Position numbers and translations under genes: made by a program. Shown one piece after another: positions 8,964 through 17,392 of a DNA stretch of 64,000 bases. This DNA is from Dictyoglomus thermophilum H-6-12. GTDB taxonomy: Bacteria > Dictyoglomota > Dictyoglomia > Dictyoglomales > Dictyoglomaceae. The first letter of the stretch is position 1. The number at the start of each line of letters is the position of its first letter. The notes below the pieces were generated by a model, which saw only the letters and a program-made list of their open reading frames with translations, had not been told where the DNA came from and did no database searches. The stretch spans positions 558,001 to 622,000 of the forward strand of contig NC_011297.1 in NCBI RefSeq assembly GCF_000020965.1, in the 5' to 3' direction.

Positions 8964-11900
8964 TCTGTTTTGATTAGAAGCATGCCTCTATCATAGTTCA
9001 TTATCTCTTCAAGATCTTTTTTGTATTCTTTGAAATTTTGAACAGGTATTAGTATTTCTTTCTGAACAAACACTCTTTTTAGGTGTAATATATTTTCTTT
9101 TCTTTCCACTTGTACAAGATAGCTTATCCAATCATTTTCTTTTATTATCTCTGTGATGGTTGTAGTTATGTTTACTCCTTTGGGAATTTTTATGGTGATA
9201 TCTTCTACCTCTTTATAAGGTAAGTAGTATTCTATGTCATAAACTCTTTCTTCTTTTGATATCTCCTCTGCAGAATTTATGCTGGTAAATGGGAACATTT
9301 TAATTAGGTTTATATCTTTTTTATTAGATATTAGATATGGATTTTCAAATCTTAGTTTGATTAATAAAGGCTCCTCTAGGTTAGATAGGTTTTGTATATC
9401 CCAATCTGTTAATTTGGAATTGGGGATGTAATAATTCAAAAGCCTGGATAAGAAGTTTTCCTTTTGAAGAGTAGTCATAGTCTTTAAATAGTAGCGGTAA
9501 TAGTTTGCAAAATAACCTGTAAGATTTATTAGTACTTCTGCTAATAATTTTCCATCTTCTATGTTAATTTCTATATCATATCTTCTCAAGTTATCTTCGG
9601 GCTTGCTCATAGGGATTTTGGTAAATAGTGGTTTACCATCTATAATTATCATTGCGTCTGCCCCTTGATCCATCATAGGAACTTCTCCAAAGGGAACATC
9701 TTCTGCGGTTCCATCTAAGAAAAGATATGAGTTTTTATAAGGAAGGGCTACTATAGCGTGGTCAAACTGAAAACCTGGTAATTCTTTTTTAAGAGGTAAA
9801 GAGTATCTGGTAGAGACTAGAGTATAATAGGCTTTTATCCCTGCTTCTTTTAGCATGGTGAGAAGTAGAATTGCTTTGTCTTTGCAATCTCCATATTTAG
9901 CTTTAAAAATTTCTGGTGCACTGTGAGGCATTATTCCTCTTATCCCATATTCTAATCCCACATATCTTACTTGATTGGTTACAAAGTAATAAATACTTTT
10001 TATTTTCTCTTCCTCGGTTTTTGCACCTGAAGTTAGCTCTTTCACTTTTTCTTTTATGTTTTTGTCACTTCTGATCTGAGGGTAAGCAAGAGAATAATAC
10101 CAATCTGCAAGGGATTCCCAGCTTTCAAAGGTGGTTATCCATAGTTGAGGTACTAATTTAGATGGATCTGGCATATAAGGTTCTTCTATGATTCCTGGTA
10201 CATTTTCCATTTCCCATGTAAGTATCTTATACTCTTTATCTTCTTTTATTTGGGGTTCTATTTTACCATTGTATACTTTATATTTAAGGTCTATCTGGGA
10301 AGGAATTTTCAAAGTATATATACTTCTTAAAATAGGTATTTCATTTTGGAAGAAGAATATATCTTGGAAGTTTTTTCCAAATATACTTCTTGTGTACTCA
10401 TCAATTACATAGAAACATTCAAGGATAGAACCTTTTTCTACTGATGGCATAGAGATTACAATTTGTCTTTGATCGGTGTAAAGAGGATAGTCACTTGCTA
10501 TTGCAAAATCTTGTATGGAAGTTGCTTCTATTTCTTTACCATCAGGTTTTATGGTTCTTGCCCTTAATATTCTCACGTCTTCAAAGCTTGAATCGTAATT
10601 TATAAGTATTTCACCGTATTTTTCTTTTGCTTCATCTTTTAGAATTTTGATTATTTTATGGAATACTACTGTAAAGGAGCCATCTTTTTGCATTATCCTT
10701 TCTTGCCGATCTAATAAATATATGGCAGGAAAGTCTAAGAATTCTTCAGGAACCTTTTGGGTTATGTATTCTGATATGTCAGGTATTCTAATCTGCTCGC
10801 TTCTTAGGTAATTTAAATATTCTCTTATTCCTTTATAGGATGGGTCAATGGATATGGCTTTTTGATAAGATTCCATAGCAAGCTCTTTTTCGTCTTTTAA
10901 GTTATAGATTTCTGCCTCATAGATGAACGTTTCAGGATACAGATAAGTTATGTTTTTTGCTTTTTCTATTAATTTTTGAGCCTCATCTATTCTTTCTTGA
11001 GAAAGATATATACTTATAAGTTGACTATATGCCCATACATCGGTAGGATCCTTATCTATTAAATTTTTAGCTAAGGTTTCTACTATATCGTATTTATGTA
11101 GGTCCCTTGCGAGATAAAAGAGATTATAGAAAACTTCCCAGTTTTCCCAATTCATAGATAAAGCCTTCAAATAGTTTTCTATTGCTTTAAATGGCATGTT
11201 TCTTTTTTCATACATCTTACCCTTTAAAAAGTAGGTTTCTTGACTTTCTTTGTATTTTTTCTCTAAAGTACTTATTTGATCTTCTGATTCTTTGGTCCAA
11301 GAAAGAGCATTAAAGAGTCTTATAAGGAGGCTTCTTAAAAGAAATGAGTTTTCAGGTATATCTTCCTTTTCTAAGTATTTTAAGGCCTCTTCATATCTTC
11401 CATGCTCTAACTCATAAAGAGAGAGGTAGTAGAGATTTATTTTTAAATTTTTTGAGATAGAATAAGAATCAAGAAGATAGCTTTTTCCTAATTCTTCTTG
11501 GGAGTCTAAATAAATTTTTCCTAATATGAATTTTATAATACTGGAATTTTGCTTTATCTTTTCTGCTCTTTTAAGGTATTCTTCAGCTTCGTCTGTTAAA
11601 CCCTTCTCGAATAGTAAAAATCCATAAAAAGTGTAAAAAATTTCAGAGGAATCACTTTCCTTTATGAGTTCTTTTTCTGGAGTTATTCTTTCAAAATATA
11701 CTTGAGCTCTTTTGTAATTCTGTGGTACTAAGGAAATTTTAAGCCCTGGTATTTTGTTCCCTCTCGAATCAGTTACTCTTAAGAAGAAGCCAAAATCTCC
11801 TTCTTGATTACAGAGTTTTAGTAAAAGTTTGTGCCAGCCTGAAGAAAGCTTAGTCTTGTATATTTCTTGATTCCAAATTGCTCTTCTTTGAGTTTCTATC

Positions 11901-12649
11901 TGAGGGAAAGAAAAATCATCTAAAAAGAGTTTATAAGAGCTTGTAGTTCCTATTCTTATGTATATATCTTGATTTTGAGGTACATAAAAGTAGCACAGAG
12001 CATAAGAAACAGCCCACTGATTGGGGTAGATTAAGTTGTAAATACTTGTATAGGCATTTTTACCTCTCTCTTCAGGAGTAAACCATTTTATATCAATTCC
12101 ATTCTTGCCTTGATATGTTTTTTCAAGATTTATTTCTTTTTCTGGAGGATACTCTTTATAAATGCCTGAATTTCCAATATTCTCAAAGGGACCTAAAAAG
12201 AGAAAGTCTTTTATAAATCCTTTTTCTTCAGAATACTTTTCTGCTTCTTGAACAAGATTTTGAGAAAGTAAGGCTTTCCAATACAAATATTCTAAATAAG
12301 AATTATTAAAATCTTTCTCTCTTAATAAAGTGATTAGTTCTTTGTATATGGGTAGGCTATCCCATAGGTCATATCCTAAAAGTCCTATCACCTGATGCCA
12401 TGGAGAATTTGGTTTAATCTCTATAGACTTTTTCCAGTGTCTCCAAGCTTGAGATACGTTGTCTTCAAGAAGGTAAGTTATACTAAATAATACATTAGAA
12501 TAGAAATCTTCATTAGAGGAATTTTTCAATAGTTCAAATTTATTCTCTAAAAGTAGATCTCCTAGTTTAGTAGTTTTAGCAAAGGGGGAAGTGAGTAAAA
12601 TTAAAAGGAGAATTATTAAGCTAATGCTTATGTATGTCCTTTTTCTCAT
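8960..12649 (-). CDS. Large exported TPR-DUF3857-transglutaminase protein
   Basis: A 1229-residue protein with an N-terminal signal peptide (hydrophobic core LIILLLILLTSPFA). After about residue 150 comes a beta-rich region (YIRIGTTSSYKLFLDD) resembling PA14/carbohydrate-binding folds. TPR-type helical repeats follow at about 330-610, then a DUF3857 domain (about 625-830). The transglutaminase-like core has its triad in GDCKDKA (Cys about 919), FDHAIV (His about 963) and LDGTAED (Asp about 980). The architecture is known in bacterial envelope proteins without a firm biochemical role. The gene has its own divergent promoter region shared with the LacI gene and converges with the glycosylation cassette. 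Confidence 0.82.
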   Translation of the reverse strand: MRKRTYISISLIILLLILLTSPFAKTTKLGDLLLENKFELLKNSSNEDFYSNVLFSITYLLEDNVSQAWRHWKKSIEIKPNSPWHQVIGLLGYDLWDSLPIYKELITLLREKDFNNSYLEYLYWKALLSQNLVQEAEKYSEEKGFIKDFLFLGPFENIGNSGIYKEYPPEKEINLEKTYQGKNGIDIKWFTPEERGKNAYTSIYNLIYPNQWAVSYALCYFYVPQNQDIYIRIGTTSSYKLFLDDFSFPQIETQRRAIWNQEIYKTKLSSGWHKLLLKLCNQEGDFGFFLRVTDSRGNKIPGLKISLVPQNYKRAQVYFERITPEKELIKESDSSEIFYTFYGFLLFEKGLTDEAEEYLKRAEKIKQNSSIIKFILGKIYLDSQEELGKSYLLDSYSISKNLKINLYYLSLYELEHGRYEEALKYLEKEDIPENSFLLRSLLIRLFNALSWTKESEDQISTLEKKYKESQETYFLKGKMYEKRNMPFKAIENYLKALSMNWENWEVFYNLFYLARDLHKYDIVETLAKNLIDKDPTDVWAYSQLISIYLSQERIDEAQKLIEKAKNITYLYPETFIYEAEIYNLKDEKELAMESYQKAISIDPSYKGIREYLNYLRSEQIRIPDISEYITQKVPEEFLDFPAIYLLDRQERIMQKDGSFTVVFHKIIKILKDEAKEKYGEILINYDSSFEDVRILRARTIKPDGKEIEATSIQDFAIASDYPLYTDQRQIVISMPSVEKGSILECFYVIDEYTRSIFGKNFQDIFFFQNEIPILRSIYTLKIPSQIDLKYKVYNGKIEPQIKEDKEYKILTWEMENVPGIIEEPYMPDPSKLVPQLWITTFESWESLADWYYSLAYPQIRSDKNIKEKVKELTSGAKTEEEKIKSIYYFVTNQVRYVGLEYGIRGIMPHSAPEIFKAKYGDCKDKAILLLTMLKEAGIKAYYTLVSTRYSLPLKKELPGFQFDHAIVALPYKNSYLFLDGTAEDVPFGEVPMMDQGADAMIIIDGKPLFTKIPMSKPEDNLRRYDIEINIEDGKLLAEVLINLTGYFANYYRYYLKTMTTLQKENFLSRLLNYYIPNSKLTDWDIQNLSNLEEPLLIKLRFENPYLISNKKDINLIKMFPFTSINSAEEISKEERVYDIEYYLPYKEVEDITIKIPKGVNITTTITEIIKENDWISYLVQVERKENILHLKRVFVQKEILIPVQNFKEYKKDLEEIMNYDRGMLLIKTD

Positions 12650-12701
12650 GACCGTCTCCTTAAATTTTAATCTGATAATTAATTATACAACGTAGATTAG
12701 C

Positions 12702-12731
12702 TTGAAAATATTATCAAATAGAGTGTAAAAT
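12702..12731 (+). promoter_or_regulatory. Promoter of the LacI-type regulator
   Basis: TTGAAA (12702-12707) and TAAAAT (12726-12731) are separated by 18 bases, upstream of the LacI gene in the divergent intergenic region. The opposite strand carries TATAAT at 12687-12682 for the TPR gene. No obvious operator palindrome with a central CG is visible in this gap. Confidence 0.5.
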
Positions 12732-12792
12732 TTTTAAAAATAACTTGTGTTAGTTCAAAATATTTTGCATTTAAATAATTTGGAGGAATAAA

Positions 12793-13806
12793 ATGACAAA
12801 AAAGAAAAAAGCTCCTACTAGTTGGGACGTGGCTAGACTTGCAGGGGTTTCTAGATCTACCGTATCTTTTGTGCTTAATAATACCCCTGGAATAAAAATA
12901 AGTGAAGAGACAAGGAAAAGAGTGCTAGAGGCTGTAAAGGCTCTTGATTATAAGCCAAATGCTATAGCTAGGAGTCTTGCAAAGCAGAAAACAGAGGCTA
13001 TTGCATTTTTTGTTTTGGATATTGCAAACCCAGTTTTTCCTAATATGGCAAGGGGTATAGAGGATGTTGCGAGACAGAATGGATATATTTTACTTCTTTG
13101 CAATACCGATGGTAAGAGTTTAAGAGAACTGAGATATATGAATATAATGTTGGAGAGGAGAGTAGATGGAATAATTGCTGGAGCATTATCTAATGAAGAG
13201 GTAAGCAAAATAGCCCAAAAGAAAAATATGCCTCTTGTAATTCTTGAACATCCAAGATTACAGGAACACGATGTAGTTTATGCTGATAATGTTAAAGGAA
13301 GTTATGAGGCAGTGATGCATCTTATTGAGTTAGGACACAATAGGATTGCTCATATAACCATAAACCCTGAAAGCATAATTGTTCAAGAGAGAATTGAGGG
13401 ATACAAGAAAGCCCTTGAAGATGCTGGTATTCCTTTCGATGCTGATCTTTTGAAAATATTTTATGGGAAAGTTGATGAAGAAAGTGCAATAAACGAGCTG
13501 TTTTCACTTCCTGATCCTCCTACAGCCATTTTTACTTTTAGTGATTTTATGGCAATTCAAGTTATGAAGATATTAATTAGAAGGGGATATAGGATTCCAG
13601 ATGATATTTCAGTAGTTGGTTTTGATGACACTCTTGCTAACTTAACAATACCTGCTTTAACTACTGTTTCTCAACCTTTTTATGAAATGGGTGCAAAGGC
13701 TGCTGAAATATTAATTGAAAGATTGAAAAATCCTAATATGCCTATACAGCATGTAAAATTGCCAACAAAATTAGTAATAAGAGAGAGTACTGCAAAAAGA
13801 AAATAA
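12793..13806 (+). CDS. LacI/GalR-family transcriptional regulator
   Basis: A 337-residue DNA-binding repressor with an N-terminal helix-turn-helix (SWDVARLAGVSRSTVSFVLNN) and hinge (PNAIARSLA), followed by a periplasmic-binding-protein-like effector domain. The family usually binds sugars or nucleobases and recognises palindromes with a central CG. GGAGG precedes the ATG. It lies just upstream of the corrinoid operon, whose leader contains the palindrome AAAAACGTTTTT, so local control of that operon is plausible. No sugar genes adjoin it, which makes the effector uncertain. Confidence 0.9.
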   Translation: MTKKKKAPTSWDVARLAGVSRSTVSFVLNNTPGIKISEETRKRVLEAVKALDYKPNAIARSLAKQKTEAIAFFVLDIANPVFPNMARGIEDVARQNGYILLLCNTDGKSLRELRYMNIMLERRVDGIIAGALSNEEVSKIAQKKNMPLVILEHPRLQEHDVVYADNVKGSYEAVMHLIELGHNRIAHITINPESIIVQERIEGYKKALEDAGIPFDADLLKIFYGKVDEESAINELFSLPDPPTAIFTFSDFMAIQVMKILIRRGYRIPDDISVVGFDDTLANLTIPALTTVSQPFYEMGAKAAEILIERLKNPNMPIQHVKLPTKLVIRESTAKRK

Positions 13807-13847
13807 AAATCAAGTTTAAATTTAAATAATTTAAATTTTAACGATTA

Positions 13848-13881
13848 TGGTATAATTTTACCAAATTATAAAAACGTTTTT
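13848..13881 (+). promoter_or_regulatory. Extended -10 promoter with LacI-type operator palindrome
   Basis: TGG TATAAT (13848-13856) forms an extended -10 element. About 14 bases downstream lies a perfect 12-base palindrome, AAAAACGTTTTT (13870-13881), with the central CG typical of LacI-family operators. It would overlap the start of the transcript, a good place for repression of the corrinoid operon by the regulator encoded just upstream. The regulator-operator link is inference. Confidence 0.55.
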
Positions 13882-13901
13882 TTGGGAGGTGTAAAAATTA
13901 A

Positions 13902-14540
13902 ATGGTAGATTTGAAAGAAATTGCAGAGGCTGTGATAAAAGGAAATAGAAAAAAAGTCCAGGAACTTGTTAGCAAAGCTTTAGAGGATGGTTTGAGCCCT
14001 GAAGAAATTATAAACAACGGTCTTCTTGCAGGTATGAGTGTAGTTGGGGAGAGATTTAAAAACAATGAAATCTTTGTGCCAGAAGTATTGGTTTCTGCTA
14101 GGGCAATGCAGGCTGGAATGGATATACTAAAACCCTTGATTGCTAAGAACCCTGGTATTATTAAAGGGAAAGTAGTTATAGGAACGGTTAAGGGAGATTT
14201 GCATGATATAGGTAAAAATTTAGTAGCTATGATGTTAGAAGGAGCTGGATATCAAGTGTTTGATTTAGGAATTGACGTTCCACCAGAGAAATTTGTGGAA
14301 GCTATAAAGGAGTATAATCCAGATATAGTAGGTATGTCTGCTTTATTGACTACCACAATGCCTCAAATGGGAGTAACTATAGAAGTTCTTAAGAAAGAGG
14401 GGGTAAGAGATAAAGTTAAGGTAATTGTGGGAGGAGCTCCTGTTACAGAGACTTTTGCTAAAGAGATAGGTGCTGATGGTTATGCTCCTGATGCTCCTTC
14501 TGCAGTAGAGCTTGTGAATCAACTCTTAGGTTTAAAGTAA
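13902..14540 (+). CDS. Corrinoid (B12-binding) methyltransferase protein, MtaC/MtbC-like
   Basis: A 212-residue corrinoid carrier that shuttles methyl groups between partner methyltransferases. The N-terminal helical cap spans about residues 1-85. The cobalamin domain has the base-off motif GDLHDIGKN with axial ligand His101, and the SAL/GGA-type segments GMSALLTTTMP and VGGAPVT. A GGGAGGT site lies 11 bases before the ATG. The next gene begins immediately after its stop and encodes a corrinoid activator, so this is a methyltransfer operon. The substrate-specific methyltransferase usually paired with it (MtaB/MtbB/MtvB type) is absent from the window. Confidence 0.92.
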   Translation: MVDLKEIAEAVIKGNRKKVQELVSKALEDGLSPEEIINNGLLAGMSVVGERFKNNEIFVPEVLVSARAMQAGMDILKPLIAKNPGIIKGKVVIGTVKGDLHDIGKNLVAMMLEGAGYQVFDLGIDVPPEKFVEAIKEYNPDIVGMSALLTTTMPQMGVTIEVLKKEGVRDKVKVIVGGAPVTETFAKEIGADGYAPDAPSAVELVNQLLGLK

Positions 14541-16271
14541 ATGCATGAGATCAAGGTATTAAACGAGAATAAAATTATATATGCAAATGAGGGAGAAAAT
14601 CTCCTTGATATATTGAGGGATAACAATATAAATATTGTCTCTCTATGTAATGGCGTGGGATGGTGTGGAAAGTGTAAAGTAAAGATTTGGAGTGGAAAAG
14701 TTTCAGCCTTAACGGGAGAGGAGAAAAAACTTCTTTCTGATGAAGAGATTAAAAATAATATTAGACTTGCTTGTCAATTGTGTATTAAGGATGACTTAGA
14801 AATAGAAATTTTAGAGAAACATGATTTTTTTAACTTTTCTAAAGGATTGGAATATAAGTTTGTTTTAAACCCTCCTATAAGGATAAGTAAAATTTTCCAT
14901 AAAATAGATGAAAGAGATATAGTTAAGTCTTATTTAGAATGTATAGAAAAATATGGTGTTTTTGTAAAAGATTTGAATCTGGTTAAGAAATTGACAAATT
15001 TTGTCAAAGATAATTATTTTGATGCGTCCATAATAATCTTTGATGAAGAAATTATAGATATAAGAGAAAAAGATTTGGAAAAAATTTATGGGGTTGCGGT
15101 AGACTTGGGAACTACAACTCTTGTAGCTACTCTTTTTGATATCACTAATGGTGGAAATTTAGGGGCTAAGATGGAGGTTAATCCTCAGGTATCTTATGGG
15201 GCTGATGTCCTTTCTAGGATTAATTACATAATGACTCATAGGAATGGGCTCCCTGTCTTACAGGATTTAATAGATTCTAAAGTAGAAAATATGATTTTAA
15301 GTCTTTGTGAAGAAAATAAAATAAATCCTGAGGACATATATCTAATTTCTGTAGCTGGTAACTCGATAATGACTCATATTTTTTTAGGGGTAAATCCCTT
15401 AAGTATTGGTGTTTTTCCTTTTACACCAGTGTTTAGAAGGGGTTTAATAGTGTCATCTCGGAATCTTTTTAAGGGTATCAGAAATGCAAAAGTTTATACT
15501 TTTCCTCTTATTTCTGGATATGTAGGGGGAGATATTGTCTCTGGAATACTTGCTGTGGGTATGGATTATGAAGATAAAAATATCCTTCTTATAGACATAG
15601 GAACTAATGGAGAGATAGTACTAAAGTACAAAGATGAATTTTATGCCTGTGCTACTGCAGCAGGCCCTGCTTTTGAGGGAGGAAATATATCTCAAGGGAT
15701 GATAGCAGTAAATGGTGCTATAGATCATGTATGGCTTGAGGATGAAAATATAAGGTATAGCGTAATTGGAGATGAGCAGGAAAAAGGTATAACTGGTTCT
15801 GGATTAATAGATGCGGTAGCTTTAATGCTTGATCTAAAAATAGTCGATGAGACAGGTAGAATGAAAAAGGAGTACTTTAATATAGGAAAGGTAAAGATAA
15901 CTCAAAAGGATATAAGAGAGTTCCAATTAGCAAAATCTGCAATAAGGGCTGGAATAGAAATGGTTCTTATTAAGGCTGGTATTTCTTATAAGGATTTGGA
16001 TAAGGTATATATATCAGGTAATTTTGGAAACTATATTAATTTAGAAAATGCCATCAAAGTGGGACTTTTACCTCCTCTTGAAATGGGAAAATTTGTAATA
16101 TCGGGAAACACCTCTTTAATTGGAGCAGAGCTACTACTTCTTGATAAAAATTTTATTAAAAAAAGTGAATCTATTATTAGCAAGATTAAATATATAGAAT
16201 TATCCTCATCTTCCGAGTTTCAAGATTTATTCATTAAGTTTATGAGATTGGGGGCGGGATATTATGAATAA
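14541..16271 (+). CDS. Corrinoid reductive activator, RACo/RamA-like (2Fe-2S plus ASKHA domain)
   Basis: This protein re-reduces inactive Co(II) corrinoid with ATP-dependent electron transfer. The N-terminal plant-type 2Fe-2S domain uses Cys36, Cys42, Cys45 and Cys78 (CNGVGWCGKC...ACQLC). The large C-terminal DUF4445/ASKHA domain begins near AVDLGTTTLVATLFD and includes LIDIGTNGEIV and the C-terminal ISGNFGNYINLENA. The 576-residue length is in the family range. Its ATG follows the corrinoid gene's stop with no gap and no clear Shine-Dalgarno, implying translational coupling. Its end overlaps the methyltransferase by 8 bases. Confidence 0.9.
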   Translation: MHEIKVLNENKIIYANEGENLLDILRDNNINIVSLCNGVGWCGKCKVKIWSGKVSALTGEEKKLLSDEEIKNNIRLACQLCIKDDLEIEILEKHDFFNFSKGLEYKFVLNPPIRISKIFHKIDERDIVKSYLECIEKYGVFVKDLNLVKKLTNFVKDNYFDASIIIFDEEIIDIREKDLEKIYGVAVDLGTTTLVATLFDITNGGNLGAKMEVNPQVSYGADVLSRINYIMTHRNGLPVLQDLIDSKVENMILSLCEENKINPEDIYLISVAGNSIMTHIFLGVNPLSIGVFPFTPVFRRGLIVSSRNLFKGIRNAKVYTFPLISGYVGGDIVSGILAVGMDYEDKNILLIDIGTNGEIVLKYKDEFYACATAAGPAFEGGNISQGMIAVNGAIDHVWLEDENIRYSVIGDEQEKGITGSGLIDAVALMLDLKIVDETGRMKKEYFNIGKVKITQKDIREFQLAKSAIRAGIEMVLIKAGISYKDLDKVYISGNFGNYINLENAIKVGLLPPLEMGKFVISGNTSLIGAELLLLDKNFIKKSESIISKIKYIELSSSSEFQDLFIKFMRLGAGYYE

Positions 16272-17223
16272 CAAAAATAAAAGGCTTGTTATTCCACTTT
16301 TAGGAGCCCCTGGGGTCAAACTCACGGATACTACTCTTAAAGAAAACTTGAGCGATCCCTTTGTTCAATTTAAGACTCTTTATAAGATTGTGGAGAGATT
16401 TAATCCTGATGGAATTTTTCCTTTTATGGATCTCACAGTAGAGGCAGAGGCTTTGGGTTTAAAGATTGAGTTTCCTGAGAATGATAACCCATCGGTTAGG
16501 GAGCATCCTGTTAAAAATAGAGATGCTTTAAACGAGATAAAGAGAAAATGGAAGGGTGTCTCTGAAAGAATGATTACTTTTATAAAAGTTTGTGAGATGA
16601 TGGCAAAAGAGTTTAATATTTTAAAGGGAGGATATGTGATAGGACCTTTTACCCTTGCAGGAGAGCTTGTGGGAGTTAATGATTTAGGAATTAATGTTAT
16701 AGAAGATCCAGATTTTGTTGAAGAGGTCGTAGATTTTACAACAAGTGTAATTTTCGAGTATGCTAAGGCTCTTTTGGAAACGGGTATAGATATGATTGCA
16801 GTTTTAGAGCCTACAGCGGTAATTCTTTCTCCCCAGCAATTTAGGGAATTTTCAATGAAACATTTTAAACATCTTTCATCAGAATTAAAAAAACCAGTTA
16901 TTTATCATATATGTGGGAATACCAAGCATTTAATTGAGGATATGGGAAAAAGTGGTGCATGGGGTTTGAGCCTTGATAGTGCTGTTGATCTGAAATGGGC
17001 TTCTGAAATAGTTCCTTCGGATGTTAGACTCATAGGTAATTTAGATCCTGTAAAAGTATTCTTACAGGGTAATCCTGAGATGATATATGAAAAGACTAAG
17101 GAACTTTTGGAAAAAATGAGAGATGTAGATAATTTCATACTAAGTTCGGGCTGTGATATTCCTTTGGGAACACCTTTAGAAAATATTGATGCGTTTATGC
17201 AGGCTGCTAAAAGTTTTAAATAG
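16264..17223 (+). CDS. UroD-family corrinoid methyltransferase (MtaA/CmuA-like)
   Basis: A 319-residue TIM-barrel protein of the uroporphyrinogen decarboxylase superfamily. It carries the zinc motif His215-x-Cys217 (YHICGN) with Cys297 (SSGCDIP). That H-x-C...C set marks thiol-activating methyltransferases such as MtaA rather than true heme-pathway UroD. In methanogens the acceptor is coenzyme M. Here the next operon makes homocysteine, so homocysteine is an attractive acceptor, but that is inference. The gene overlaps the activator gene upstream. The three genes 13902-17223 form one operon. Confidence 0.85.
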   Translation: MNNKNKRLVIPLLGAPGVKLTDTTLKENLSDPFVQFKTLYKIVERFNPDGIFPFMDLTVEAEALGLKIEFPENDNPSVREHPVKNRDALNEIKRKWKGVSERMITFIKVCEMMAKEFNILKGGYVIGPFTLAGELVGVNDLGINVIEDPDFVEEVVDFTTSVIFEYAKALLETGIDMIAVLEPTAVILSPQQFREFSMKHFKHLSSELKKPVIYHICGNTKHLIEDMGKSGAWGLSLDSAVDLKWASEIVPSDVRLIGNLDPVKVFLQGNPEMIYEKTKELLEKMRDVDNFILSSGCDIPLGTPLENIDAFMQAAKSFK

Positions 17224-17226
17224 TTA

Positions 17227-17255
17227 TTGAAAAACTCCGACGATTTTGGTATTAT
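17227..17255 (+). promoter_or_regulatory. Strong promoter of the homocysteine operon
   Basis: TTGAAA (17227-17232) and TATTAT (17250-17255) are separated by 17 bases, with TGG forming an extended -10. It starts just after the methyltransferase stop codon, so the homocysteine genes have their own promoter in addition to any read-through from the corrinoid operon. Confidence 0.65.
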
Positions 17256-17287
17256 ATCTGATAAACTTTATAAAATTTTAGGAGGTG

Positions 17288-17392
17288 ATGAAGTTGGTAT
17301 GGATCATGCCTTGCCCGAAAAGGGCGGTTCACATAGAAGCAAATATACTGAAACTTTATAAAAGGAGGTATGAGGATGTTAAGGACAATTGA
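17288..17392 (+). CDS. Possible small leader ORF (34 codons)
   Basis: A short frame begins with ATG at 17288 (or TTG at 17294, which is seven bases after AGGAGGT) and ends with TGA at 17392, overlapping the start of the DUF39 gene. It contains three Met codons, one Trp and one Cys. The block AAACTTTATAAAA followed by AGGAGGT occurs before both this frame and the DUF39 gene, as if the translation-start region were duplicated. It could be a regulatory leader peptide or chance; no homology is recognised. Confidence 0.35.
   Translation: MKLVWIMPCPKRAVHIEANILKLYKRRYEDVKDN

Noticed and set aside
12948-13208. Antisense frame within the LacI gene
   Set aside because: A shadow of the well-defined LacI reading frame.
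16264-17223. True uroporphyrinogen decarboxylase (hemE)
   Set aside because: The H-x-C...C zinc set and its place after the corrinoid activator indicate a corrinoid methyltransferase; no other heme genes are present.
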